Position numbers and translations under genes: made by a program. Shown piece by piece: positions 10,795-21,719 of a stretch of DNA of 64,000 bases. The stretch covers positions 623,523-687,522 of the forward strand of contig NW_005434668.1 of the NCBI RefSeq assembly GCF_000315625.1. The letters are read 5' to 3'. Positions within the stretch are counted from its first letter, which is position 1; each line of letters opens with the position of its first letter. Source of the DNA: Guillardia theta CCMP2712 (taxonomy: Eukaryota > Cryptophyceae > Pyrenomonadales > Geminigeraceae). Under the pieces are notes generated by a model. It did no database searches. It had not been told where the DNA came from and saw only the letters and a program-made list of their open reading frames with translations.

Positions 10795-11430
10795 CCTGGC
10801 AGGGCCGCCGCACAGGCCGGGCCCCGGGGCGGGCGGCGGGCCCGGCACTGTGACGGTGGCAGGCCAGGGGCTCAGCGGCTCCGACGGCAGTGGCTGAGAA
10901 CGGCCGGGTGAGTCGGACCCGACCGTGACTAGCAAGCCCGCCGGTTCCCTTCGGCGAGAACTTGATTTGCCGAAGTTGGCACTCGAATTGCCGGCGGGGC
11001 CGTCACTGTCATCATGGCCTCGGATCAGTCGCCGCCGACAGATTATGGCCCGGGTCGGGGACTCGGCAGTGCCCGGCGGGCCGGGCCCGGGGCCGGCCGA
11101 ACCGTGACGGTGCCAACCGTTGGCTTGACCTTCAAGAGTCACGAGTCAGTTGGAAAGGACTCCTCAACGGCAGCGCTGGATTTACCGTGCCCCGGGCCCG
11201 GCAAAGTTAAGAGAGAGTCAAAAATCAGTACGACTCGGGCCGTGGGCACCGTCCGGTTCAGTGCGGCCTGATCCCAGAGCCTTCCGAGCCTAGTACTGCG
11301 CACTGCAGCAGTCACTCAGTGCCATGACTGCTATGATGCCATTCATGTGCGTGCGACCGTGATCGGACAGCCTGGCAGCCTGCCCTGTGCCCCCCGGCGT
11401 CACCGCCGCCGACGCGGCCCCCGGTGACGG
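10795..11430. repeat. GC-rich island B
   Basis: A high-GC block with the same words as island A: GGCCGGGCCCCGGGG near 10815, CTGTGACGGTGGC near 10850, ACCGTGACGGTGCC near 11100 and CGGTGACGGTGC near 11420. No codon-like structure that I trust. The shared GTGACGGT word argues for a common origin with islands A, C and D. Confidence 0.55.
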
Positions 11431-11599
11431 TGCACTCCGGCCGGGGTCACTCTTGTCCTGAGGCACGGTTGTCCTTCCGAGTTATTAGTTGCAACTTTTA
11501 GTTGTCCTCGTACCGTTATGACTTGTTGAAACTCGGATGTAACGGTCCTGTTCCAGTTGGTGTCTCTTCGCGCGGATGCCTCTTCCCAAAACCACCACC

Positions 11600-11705
11600 C
11601 CTGGATCCTCACGGTATCACCCCTAGCCTTTCAATACCCCCACTTCATCCGGACTTACCATCACTTACTAGGGTAGGGTAGCACTCAGGTACCCCACCTG
11701 CTTCC
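11600..11705. repeat. TACCCC tract upstream of the collagen/VWD gene
   Basis: ATCACCCC, AATACCCCC and GGTACCCCACC words occur within 120 bp of the ATG at 11723. This places the motif family in a promoter or 5' UTR position. Confidence 0.45.
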
Positions 11706-11722
11706 ATCGCTCTCAGGCTTCT

Positions 11723-14700
11723 ATGGCCGGGGATCAGCGCATGTATGGCGCTGTTCCAAGGCCGACGGGCATGCGAGGCAGTAGGAGATGGTGAGTAGAG
11801 GATCACGAGGATCATTGTCTTCACCGAGTGAGGATAGAGTCTACAGGAGGTCTGACCCCTATGTCAGGTGGCAGACAAAGCTCGCGCTCATCCTCCCGAC
11901 AGCTCTCCTCGGGTTGATCGCACTGATAGCTGTCGCCATCCTGTCTCGCAGCCAACCGATTTCAGAGCTGAACTCGGACTTTGATTATGAAAACCCACTT
12001 GTTCAGTGGAAAAGTGATGAAAAGCTCAAGTAACTGCAGTAGTATTGCTCTTGTCGCCTCTGATCGTTCCTTATCAGACAACGAGCAGCAGATGCTGCTC
12101 AAAAAGGTCATTGCAGCTGCAATTGTGAACAACATTCTTCACTCAAAGTGAAAGCTGCAACCATGCTGGAGCAAGTTGGAGAGGTACCCTTTTTCGGGAG
12201 TACTCATCCATTTTTGTAACATACTTTGCGAAGAATGTCTTCTTTGGACCTTGCGCTGGTTGTCCTTGTGTTCGGAGTAATAATTTGGAGAGCATGATAG
12301 CAGCCCTAGCTAGTCAGACTGAGGTTCTATCTTCTCCTCATTGTCTCCTCTGCTCTGAATGCGACATCCTTTAGCAAGTGGAGAGTCATGAGGAAGAGCT
12401 CGACAAGCTCTACAAATCCAAGATTCCTGTGAGTACCTTGCGGTGAGGCTGCTACCTCTGCATTTACACTCGCGGCTTCACCCCAGGTGGACATCAAAAT
12501 TCGGGTCGGTCAGAAAGGAGTTCCTGGAACTGAAGGCCCGAAGGGATTCAGGGGTCCAGATGGCGTAGTCGGTGATCAGGGACCCCGTGGGCCGCCAGGG
12601 CCTAGAGGGCCGACGGGGCCGACAGGTAGAGACAATGGTCAATCCTGTTGAGAGGCTCTGACGGGCATGTCAGGACCTCCAGGGCCTCGAGGATTCAAGG
12701 GAGCGGATGGCATCACTGGCCCTCCCGGTCCGGACGGTCCGCGTGGGAAGACAGGTAAGGCTCCTTCCTGTAGCCTGCCTTGCATGACGGCTGCCTTTCA
12801 GGACCCGCAGGACCTGAGGGACCCGAAGGAATAGACGGGAAGAGGGGCCCGACGGGTCCTCCAGGGAGGGATGGTATTCCTGGAGGTTGTCTGGAGATTA
12901 AGTGCTGACCCTGCTCTTGAAGGTGTTCCTGGCCCACCAGGCTCCAACGGCCGTCAAGGTCCTCGTGGTCGCCCAGGTCCCACTCGAGGACCGCAGGGGC
13001 CTCCAGGAGAGCCTGGCCCCCAAGGTCCCATGGGAATGACCGGAAAACAAGGGCCTGAAGGCCCGAAAGGGTATGAAGGACCTCTGGGAGGCAATGGCTT
13101 GCCTGGGTCTCAGGGTCCAACGGGTCTACGTGGATTGTACGGACGAGGATGTGATGGCATAAGGCCAACAGATGCCTCACAGCTCAAGGTGCTGGACGCC
13201 TGCGGAACTTGTGGCGGTGACGAGAGCGAATGTTCGTTAAGTCGCTCAACACAGACAGCGCATGCAGTGGGTGACCCGCATTACCGCACGTTTGACGGCA
13301 AATCCTTCGATTACCAACTCAGTGGTGAGTTCATATTGGCAAGACACATGAACGACATAGAATTTCAAAACAAGCAAGTTCCGTGTCCCAACTCATGGGT
13401 TCGCTGCAACATCGGAGCAGCCGTCATCACAAAGAACTGGAACATTGTCTTTCGCAGCGACTGGAGATTGGATCAAATCATGGTTAACGGCAACATGTGG
13501 AGACAAGGATCAGACTATCGGTACGGCCATTGGAAAAGGCTCGATTGGAATCTGCGAATGCAAGTAAACGGGGGTCACTTCCTATTAGAATTTGCTGAGC
13601 TCAAAGGAGCGGAAGGAGCTGTTGTCTATGGATATCAATATGGCTGGGGTGCTCCGCTTCCCAACGGGCTCTACATGAATCTCTACTTTCAAGCTCCTTG
13701 GCGATGGAGCTCGGGTTTGAGCATGACAGGTTTATTCGGTAACTTCGACGGCAACTGGCAAGATGATTGGGACTCGATCTCTCCTTCGACTCTTTGGTGG
13801 GTAGCAGGCACGTCGCGATCAGCTTTCTCCAACTCTCAGTACCGCCTGGACTGGGGCAATCGAATCCATCGCAACCACAAGTCAGGAATCACGTCCCTTC
13901 AATCCTTGGAGAAGTCGTCGGCTTTGGCTGGGCAGGAGCAGAAATACATATCGGTGGTGAATTGGTCGCCAGAGGACGAATATACCGCTCTCAAAGAGGT
14001 GGATCATCTTACCACCAAGATGAGGAAGCGACTGTTTGACAAGATGGTGAAGGATAGAGTCATCGAGAGGTCTAAGGGCGAGAAATTGCCAACTTCGCAA
14101 CTTGCTCGCGCAGAGTTAGACATCATGCCCTATCGAGGAGAGCGACCAGATCACCTGCGTATTGAGCAGCAAATTCTCTTCAGAAAGGAGTGGAAGCTTC
14201 TCAAGCCCTCAGAGAAATCTCAGATGCTTGCAGGCCAAGTAGTGAGCAACAATGCATTCCCCATGTCCAAGATGTGTGCTGAATGCATCAGGGGATCGCA
14301 GGAGTGCAAGGACAAGGGGATCGTAGAGACACCAAAGGCTATCGGAATCACCTACCAGGATCAAGCCAAGATGAACTCTTGCCACAAGGCATGCCTCCCA
14401 TGGGTCCCCGCCGAAACTTCGAAGGTGATCTGCAAGTGTCGCATCGACTGCTCGATGGGTGTGGACGAGGCTCAGTGCACCAGCGACGCGGTTGAGAACT
14501 ACCTCTCCTCCAGGTTGGCTGCTCTCATTCCCGGGAAGGGCTCTTTGAATGAGCGATGCATTGCCTTGAAAGGCGGTATGGTCAAGGTGTACAAGGGAAA
14601 CAAACCCGGTGTTGAAATGCTGTGGAATCAGACTACCGCTCCGAACTTTGCGGTGACGTTCTGGTGGAAGCCGGACTTGCCCACTTCCTACGAGAAGAAA

Positions 14701-15246
14701 ACAAGAAAGAGTCTTCTGTACAAAGGGCCCAAGATTGAACAGAACTCAAAGTTGCCTTCTAACGTGCCGCTGCACATCGAAGTGGAGCCTCAAGGAAATG
14801 ATGTTTCCCTCATTGTCACTGTCGCTGGATACGAGAGCAAAGTGCCAGCAGAAAAGTGCTCCATGCTCACAAAGCAAGAATTTACTTTTGTTGCTGTCAC
14901 GAAGCGAGACAGCTCAATCACAGTCTGGTTGGGAGTGGACGGGAAAGAAAACTGCCAAACGATCTGCCCAGACAAGACGCTGCTCGGATGCAAGGATTCC
15001 ACATCTTGTGCGACTAAAGTTCACAACTTCAACCTTCCCAGCTCGCACTCATATGAGACGTCAGTGGACGACGAGATCACCATCGTAAGCCCGTCAGCGT
15101 CGACTGACGAGATTCCAGGGGGTTGGATGGGGAAACTGAATTACTTTGGCCTGGGAGGGTGGGATCCGACGAACAAGGTACCTCTTTGGGACAAGAAGAT
15201 CCCGGACATTGTACACATGAGACAACCGAGTGAGTGTGGAGCGTAA
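11723..15246 (+). CDS. Membrane-anchored collagen-repeat / von Willebrand factor D protein
   Basis: Nine exons: 11723-11790, 11847-12029, 12078-12183, 12234-12323, 12375-12428, 12487-12625, 12674-12754, 12802-12873 and 12923-15246. All phases agree; 1038 residues. Domains in order: a short cytosolic N-terminus; one membrane span (about residues 34-58); a Cys-containing linker; Gly-X-Y collagen repeats (about 174-340) spread over four exons of which three are phase-1; [11 protein letters not shown]; a VWD-like domain (about 375-540) with [11 protein letters not shown] and GLFGNFDG; a Cys-rich segment; and a C-terminal beta-rich, concanavalin-like region. There is no signal peptidase-type start, so it is probably a type II membrane protein with its bulk outside the cell, acting in the cell surface or matrix. 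The combination of parts is unusual for a protist. The small collagen exons versus one 2.3-kb last exon suggest assembly by exon shuffling, which is inference. Confidence 0.85.
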
Positions 15247-15260
15247 CTGATGCTCGAGCG

Positions 15261-17747
15261 CTACTGTTCTTTTAATGAAGCTTCGATCGCCAGCCTGATC
15301 TGCTCTTCCTCCGTCAGTCGCGCCCTTGCTCTCTGTGCCTTTGCCCTGCCCTTCTTTCGCGATTGCTCAGTGTGCTTTGAGAACTCCTCCTGCGACTTCT
15401 CTGGCACCCGCCCTCCTGCTTCTCCGCCTCCCGTTCCCTTAGAACTTCCTCGTCCACCTGCATTCGTTTTGCGTGCGACGTGCGGCTTCCCCTTCTTGAG
15501 ATCGGCTTGTAGAAAGGCTTCGGTCAGATCCCTCATCAGCTCCATGTCCTCCTGCAGCAACAAGTCACATGAGCAACTCTCGAGAGCTCTCGAGCAGCAT
15601 CAAGTCACCTCGGAGACTTCCTCGACGATGGTTTCTTTGGATCTCTTGGACAACTCAGGCAGATTCTGCAAGGATTCCAACGAGGACTTGATGCTCTCGA
15701 CATCTTCATTGCTGCACTCACCCATCACACATGATACAATGTTCGGTTCGGTCGCTACCTCTTGCTCTGAGCTTTCAAGGACCGGACGAACAAGTTCTCC
15801 TCCTCGGGCTTCATCACCTGAGGGACTAGTGACAAGAGGTCGCTCGTTGGAAGCTTCCCACCTCGGGATTGAAGCAGTGCAGGGCAGCCAGCAGCTTGAA
15901 GAAGGCCCGTGTGAAGGGCAGATGCATCTTGTCGCTCTTGGTGAACCCTGCTGTGCGGTCAGAGCTGCAGCTGCTGAGGCAGCTCCGCCTACCGTTGTAG
16001 TCTGGCCCTCTCTTGAGGACCTCGGCGATGGCAGCTGGCCAGAAGGAGTCAGCACGACGAGACGAGTCAGACGAGGACGAGGAGCACAGGATGAAGCGTC
16101 GATGACCCGCTGCTTGAAATTCGAGTCGTCGCCGAAGAGTTCGACCATCTGCTGGGAGTTAACGCAAGCAGGACGAGGGGGCAGCAGGACCTTGAGAAGG
16201 TCGGAAGCAAGGGGGTTGAAAGGCTGTTTGACCCCCCATGCAATCATCGCAGTGTTGTTCCTCTCAATCAGGCTAGAAGTAGCAAATCAATCAAAAGAGT
16301 CAGCTACCCAGACGTTATCAAGCAGAGACAAACGGGGAGAATGAAGGGTGGGACGAAGGACCTGATCAGAAGTTTGTTGTAGATGTCGTATCCTGCTAAC
16401 ACATCTATGGTTGGAGGATCCTACAGGGTGACCAGCGTCACTCTCAAGACTGTGCCGGCAACTCCGTCACCTCATACTCGCAGAAGAGAAGCAACCACTT
16501 GAGCAGCAAGGACACGATGTCGATCTGGTCGATGAGAAGCACCTGAGGGTTTGTGAGAGTCAAGAAGGAGAAAGTAGAGGCAGCAGCCGAGTCGCTTCAC
16601 CTTTTTCAGGACCGAAAGCGACAGACCGTCTTGCATGTGGTTGGAAACCAAGAGATCGGCTACAAAGTCGGCATCGAGGCTTTCAGGGTCCAGTTAGGGA
16701 CGTTGCGGGGGCAAGGGAGAGAGGAGAGAGACCTGCAGTAGTAGAGAACTTCGATCGCGTTCGATATGTACAGGTGAAGCTCTTTCCTCCGTTTTACGTC
16801 GCTGAGGTTGCCAGGTCACCGACCGGAGTGGGCGCGTGACTTTGACCTCACCTGGTCTCGTCGACCTCGGCGATGAAGATGGAGATGGCGTCGAAGAGGC
16901 CGTTGCAGATGGTCTCCGTGATCAGCTTGTGGGAGGTCAAGTCTTGTCGGAATGAAAACTGATCCGAGCCTTCACTCTTGCGAGCCCCTTCCCGCGCTCG
17001 ACACTCCATGCGCAGAAGTGAAGCCAACACTTGCAACGAATGCCCTATCAGATCCACCGCTGATGTACCACTGACAACTGCATCCCCTGGAAGTATCCCG
17101 TCTGCCTGTGAGCTAGTTGTGGACTCTTCCCCTTGTGCCTCGCTCTCGTCTCCTCCATTTCTGCTCTCTTGCTCCACAGTTGCCGCCTCATCTTCTTCAT
17201 CTTGTGAGACCTCGGCCGGGTCTTGTTTGCTGCATTGGACTGCAATGCCGATGGTGAAGCAGAACAGCATCGCGTCAACAATCTTTTCTGATTGTGAGAT
17301 CGTGTTGGGAGGAGAAGGTCTCGACGAGAACACGTTCTCAAGGATCAGCGGAAAGTCTGAGCAGAGGTGTGACAGGCAGAAAAGAACGTTTACACAATGC
17401 GAGAGGTGTGTGATCCATTTCCCTGACTTCTGATGCTTCCTCAGCACAGCAGCAACTGAGGACGGGACCCTCTCGCTGACCAGCACGCTGATCAGATGAT
17501 CCGGGAGCTCGAACCCCAGCCACACCAAGTCGATCGCCTTCTCTCCTTCCAGTACAATGTACAGCTTCCCCCTCACCTGTGCCTGCTTCGCAGGTGCTGC
17601 AGGAGAGGAGGAGGAGGAGGAGGAGGGTGCAGAGGGTAAGGAGGAGGAGGAGGTGAACGGCTTCACCTTGCAGCCCTTCCTCATCAACCGCATGTTCACC
17701 TGCGACAGGCTCTGCACCGCCGCCCCAACATCGCGCTCCCACTCCAT
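15261..17747 (-). CDS. Large helical-repeat protein with UIM-like C-terminus, family unrecognised
   Basis: In-frame exons traced from the ATG at 17747: 17747-17396, 17356-16852, 16801-16733, 16679-16601, 16542-16471, 16420-16362 and 16272 onward. Introns are about 40-90 bp. The N-terminal third has a Ser-rich loop and a long acidic insert. Later exons give Leu-rich helices such as LYISNAIEVLYYC, IVSLLLKWLLLFCEYE and LIERNNTAMIAWGV. Between 16080 and 15780 the true frame moves through short exons that give RADSFWPAAIAEVLKRGPDY, TRAFFKLLAALHCFNPE and MKPEEENLFVRSLKAQSK. The last exons end with TEEEQIRLAIEASLKE, a ubiquitin-interacting-motif-like helix. HEAT/ARM-type packing is likely and an exportin-like fold is possible but unproved. 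Splicing in 16130-15560 is only partly resolved. Confidence 0.55.
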
Positions 17748-17899
17748 GGACCCAATGGAAATTTGAACCGATTCAATCCTGTTGATTTTAGTCGATTGCA
17801 CCAACCATCCGCAGATCCTTGAGTTCAAATCGGTTTGAATCAAATTGTTGCTCAACACGCTTCTTCAAATCATGGTGTCAGGGAGCAGGAGATGAAGGC

Positions 17900-19300
17900 A
17901 TGGCAGAGGTCGGCGCCCTCCTCGAGGAGGGGGAGGAGAGGAAGGAAGGGGCAGCAGGAGAGGAAGGACTGCAGGACTGTGAGTGACAGCTGCAAGTACT
18001 CCCTCGGGGAAAGCGACGACGAGACCCTCGACCTCCTCAGAGGTTCGACCCTTATAGACGACACGCTGACTGAACAGCACCTTGCCGTTGACCCTGCCTC
18101 CTCTCACTCTTTCACTTGCAATCAAGAGACACCAGAGCTCTTGGCTTCACCTGACAGACATCCGAGCTCGATCTCAGGGCAGGCAGGCAGGCAGCTGCTG
18201 ACCGAGCAAGAGCAGACGAGGCTCATTGAATGTGAAGATGTGACAGTCTTGAAGAAGTTGCTCAACTCATCGAAGAAATGTGAAGAATTGGCGAGAGTTG
18301 TAAAGAAACAAGACATGCTCTTGTACGAACTTGTTGCACAGAACATGAAGCTTAAAGATGAAATGCAAAAGTGCAAAGCGAAAACCGCTGGATTGGTGAA
18401 ATTTCTTCACATTCTGCTGGCGGCTAGTCTGACGAGCAGAAGCAGGACGAGAGAAAGACTCACGTGTTAGAGTTGGCCCTGCAGACATCAAACAATGTTG
18501 TTTCAAGCTTGAAGCGGAAGATGAAGATGCTGGAAGTGATGACGATGCTCTGTTTCCCCAGAGAGTCACCTGCTGGCAGGATGCTCTCAGTCAAAAGACT
18601 TTGCAGTCGGAAATCAGCAAGAGGATTGCAAACCGATCCAGGTGCATAGCCTTATCTGCTCCTACTCATCTGATGCTTGTCATCTGATGCTTGTCAAAGA
18701 CAGGAAGAGCGACAACTCTCCAGTGCGTTGAAGTCGTCAGCCGACGACCGCAGAGCCCTGCACCATGAACTCATGAACGAGAGGATCGAGTACTCCAACG
18801 GGTGATGGTCCCCCTTCCTCATTTCGTCGCATGCTCTCGTCCTCTTAGTCGTCCCTCACTTTCTCCCAGGATGCAAACTCTTCGGAAAGATGCCAACCAG
18901 CTGGCCCAACGGATTGCTCACATGACAGCATACTTGGCATCGAAAAATTTGAGGAGTCGAATCTTGACAAGAAAATTTCGAAGTTGGAGTTCGGTAGCTG
19001 CTGAGAATCTCAGAGGAGACATAGTAAGAGAGTTTCAACAGGCGGTAGCAGAGAAGCGCTACGAACATCTCGTGCTGGGAAATCTTAAGTCTCAAAGTCG
19101 TTCCACTTTTGATGCGATCCCCTTCAGGTGTTGATCAAGCCATGGAGAGATGGATGGAGAAAAAGCTGTTGCTGGTGTTTGGTCGACTGATTCTGCTTAT
19201 CTGACTGACATTTGCCGCAGCTTGTTTGGAGGAATTGGTGCTCATCAAGGTCCGGCTAAAGCTGCCGGGTCGGCCGACATCCCATTTGGTTCCAATCATA
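17900..19300 (+). CDS. Coiled-coil protein, possibly centrosomal/SFI1-like; 3' exons unresolved
   Basis: The first two exons (17900-17978 and 18043-18395, 64-bp intron) join in frame: an acidic N-terminus starting MAEVGALLEEGEE, then a Ser-rich linker and a coiled coil (TRLIECEDVTVLKKLLN, LARVVKKQDMLLYELVAQN). Further coding exons are visible downstream: ALQTSNNVVSSLKRKMK near 18480, PESHLLAGCSQSKDF to 18640, EERQLSSALKSSADDRR near 18700-18800, and 18870-19127 with RILTRKFRSWSSVAAENLRG. A final piece near 19220 is likely. The junctions between these were not all solved. The Trp-centred RKFRSW motif resembles centrin-binding SFI1/POC5-type helices, but this is weak. The start is 153 bp from the divergent minus-strand start at 17747. 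Confidence 0.5.
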
Positions 19301-19581
19301 TTCCTCTTGTACTATCTATGAAGCAAATATGTATGAGTATAAAGGAAATGTCATCGATAACTTGGGGTTCAATCTTCTTTGTACTCCTTTGGGGTGTTTC
19401 ACTCCTCGCACACCTGAAAAAGACATTGGCAAGACACCAACACCATTGCCAATGCAGATTTTCTGTCGAACAAGCGAGTGTACATGATTGAGATTCAACA
19501 CAAGAAGCCACAATGTCAGGATTTTCTGTATTCATTCTATTACTTTTGTACAAAGAATATTCACGGTATCGTAACAGCATC

Positions 19582-20760
19582 TCAATCGGCTCGGGTAACT
19601 TCATCGAAAAAGGTCGGAGGAGGATTGGGGAAAGTTCGGAAATGTTGCACTTCGCCAGTGTTGAGGTCCCGGCACGTCAAGATGTCAAATTCACTGGAGG
19701 TTCCAGGAGGAATGATCCCCGTAACGAGCGTTGTTCTGCCATGCCATTGCTTGTGATATCCGGTGTATATGGTATTCCCTACAAACTCCTTCTCAAGCTT
19801 CCTGTAAGCCTTGAGCTCACACTTGAGATGATGATTCATCTTCCCCCAAACTCGCAGCATGATCCCTCCATATGGGCTCGACTTGCGCACTGTGATAGTC
19901 CCCCTCTCCTCCACTCCGTTGGTGTCAAGCAGCGAGGGTCCGAAGGAGCTCACGGGCAGTCTGGCAGGGATGGCAGTGGCACCATTGAAGTCTCTTGGTC
20001 CTGGGAGGGGCGAGGTCACGGTTGCTGGAACCTCTTCCTTGATCCCCGGGGGATTCCCTTGCTGGCTTTCGTCCACAACCTGAGCAGACAGTGACTGCTT
20101 GGACGTGAGCTGACGGTTGTTCTGAAGCTTGTTGTGCTGGAGAATCTCGTTCTGTGTGTTCAGCTTGTTGTTCGAACGAAGAAGGTGATTGATCTTCCTC
20201 TCAAGTCTGTTCACTTTCTCCAAATATACTTCTTGATTTTCCATGTCTGCGAGAGATTTTGCTTTAGCCTGTGATGAAGTTGAGGACAACTTCTGCATCA
20301 AAGCTACTTTGTTGGCCTTCAATCCTCTCTTCAGCAAATGATTCAACGCCTCCGCATCCAAATGCACCGAGCAATCCTCAACTGACATGCCATCGCAATC
20401 ATCAGCACGGGACTTTTGTAGACGGTGGTATTCCTCCTCTTCACGAAGATTTTTGTTCTGGATCTTCTTCCGATCATGCAAGATTTGTGACATGGAGGGC
20501 ATGAACTCAGAGTTATGAGCGTTGACAGCCTTGGGCTTCTTCTCCTCCCGTTCCAGCTGGGTAACAACTTTCCTTGTGGAATCTACCATGTCCGAAAGTA
20601 GCCTCCCCTCCATATGGATCAGTCTGCTCCCAAGGTTCTCGTTCGTGGGAGCCACTGCGACGATTCTTCCTCTTCCCGTGCGCATGACGAACAGCAGAGC
20701 CACCACCCACCCCAGTGCCGCAGCTCCTCCAGCCATCCCCAACCGCATCCGCTTCGCCAT
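19582..20760 (-). CDS. Type II membrane coiled-coil protein of unknown function
   Basis: An uninterrupted frame from the ATG at 20760 to a TGA at 19582 encodes 392 residues. A basic N-terminus (MAKRMRLG) precedes one hydrophobic segment (ALGWVVALLFVMRTG), then charged helical regions with a predicted coiled coil at about 185-245 (VYLEKVNRLERKINHLL, NKLNTQNEILQHNKL). The C-terminal 140 residues look globular and contain KMNHHLKCELKAYRKLEKEF and FDILTCRDLNTGEVQHFR. The basic-then-hydrophobic start predicts a signal anchor with the bulk lumenal or extracellular. No family is recognised. An open minus frame continues toward 19490 with coding-like residues (PIEMLLRYREYSLYKSN), so the 3' end may be spliced. 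Confidence 0.6.
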   Translation of the reverse strand: MAKRMRLGMAGGAAALGWVVALLFVMRTGRGRIVAVAPTNENLGSRLIHMEGRLLSDMVDSTRKVVTQLEREEKKPKAVNAHNSEFMPSMSQILHDRKKIQNKNLREEEEYHRLQKSRADDCDGMSVEDCSVHLDAEALNHLLKRGLKANKVALMQKLSSTSSQAKAKSLADMENQEVYLEKVNRLERKINHLLRSNNKLNTQNEILQHNKLQNNRQLTSKQSLSAQVVDESQQGNPPGIKEEVPATVTSPLPGPRDFNGATAIPARLPVSSFGPSLLDTNGVEERGTITVRKSSPYGGIMLRVWGKMNHHLKCELKAYRKLEKEFVGNTIYTGYHKQWHGRTTLVTGIIPPGTSSEFDILTCRDLNTGEVQHFRTFPNPPPTFFDEVTRAD

Positions 20761-20985
20761 GACTCTTCGCTCTTTACCAGGACCACATCCCCTGACCTTC
20801 ACCACCCGTTCACAAGTCTCGACATCATTTGATTCCTACTACCCCAGTACCCCCCAAATATCCCTTCATTACCCCACCCTTACAGTAAGAAGCTTCAACC
20901 CCTACCCTCCTTGCACAACCTCTAATTGTAACTGAAGACAACGGTCACAGCATGCAGGCAGGACCCGGGTAAGGAGGGAGCGACT
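20761..20985. promoter_or_regulatory. Compact bidirectional promoter region with TACCCC words
   Basis: 225 bp between two divergent ATGs. It holds CTACCCCAGTACCCCCC, TTACCCCACCC and CCCCTACCC in about 80 bp. Because both genes must start transcription here, this is the tightest placement of the tract family at a promoter. No TATA-like box stands out. Confidence 0.45.
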
Positions 20986-21618
20986 ATGAGGCGACCGGAG
21001 CTCGTGATGCTGGCGGTCATGCTGAACCTGTTGCTTGCTGCTGATGGCGAACTCACCCTGCACAATCGAGACAACATGACGGTCATGAGCCGACAGCAAT
21101 CTGCTGTGATTGAGTCGAGCGCAAAGGAGCTTTACCAGACTCTGCTGAAAAACAAACGAGACAAGAACGAGTTTTTAATTGCTCTCTTCTACTCAGATGA
21201 TGTGTTCAGCACAAGAGCCGTTCCATTCTTTGATGTCACTCCCCAGTTTTTTCCTTTTCCGAACAACGTCAAATTTATCTCATTCAATGCGAAGAACGAT
21301 CGCAAGATGATTTTGCGATTTCGATTGCATGGTTTCCCCACCATTGTTTGTTTTCACAAGGGCAAGATAACATCGCGGCTTGAGCGAGCGTTCACCACTG
21401 ACAACATCATTCGGTTTGTGAACAGGAGCACTGGGATCTCACCGATTAAGGGGCAAGTTCCACAGGTGTGGGTGACGGAGGAGGGCAGGGCGAGGGTGGA
21501 CGGGCAGGATCCTTTACTGCACTTGTCAATGTTGTTGATTGTGTTGGGAGGTCTTCACTTGCTCTATCAGTCGACCAGAAGGACGGCAGAGTCTTCAGAG
21601 CATGACAAGAGTGACTGA
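20986..21618 (+). CDS. TXNDC15-like thioredoxin-fold membrane protein
   Basis: Single exon, 210 residues. There is a signal peptide (about 1-20: hydrophobic, ending LLLAADG), a thioredoxin-like domain (about 55-160) and a C-terminal membrane span (about 177-195: LSMLLIVLGGLHLLYQ). The domain keeps the beta-strand IALFYSDDVFSTRAVPFF, the cis-Pro loop HGFPTIVCFHKGKITSRL and the ending FVNRSTGISP, the order and spacing of TXNDC15. That family is linked to ciliary transition-zone function in animals. The CxxC redox pair is absent (DDVFS at the active-site position), so it is probably not an oxidoreductase. It is convergent with the CFAP70-like gene about 100 bp away. Confidence 0.7.
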   Translation: MRRPELVMLAVMLNLLLAADGELTLHNRDNMTVMSRQQSAVIESSAKELYQTLLKNKRDKNEFLIALFYSDDVFSTRAVPFFDVTPQFFPFPNNVKFISFNAKNDRKMILRFRLHGFPTIVCFHKGKITSRLERAFTTDNIIRFVNRSTGISPIKGQVPQVWVTEEGRARVDGQDPLLHLSMLLIVLGGLHLLYQSTRRTAESSEHDKSD

Positions 21619-21719
21619 CTTGCTCACAAGTTTCGAGATGTGGCACAGCAATGCTGACACGTGGAGGATATTGAGCCTCCAGTCAGCAGGTTCAACGGAC
21701 TTGATCTTGTTGGAAACAT

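Noticed and set aside
15250-16344. A 364-codon plus-strand ORF
   Set aside because: It is antisense to the spliced minus-strand UIM-like gene, whose exons show coherent helices and in-frame junctions; the plus frame gives no domain.
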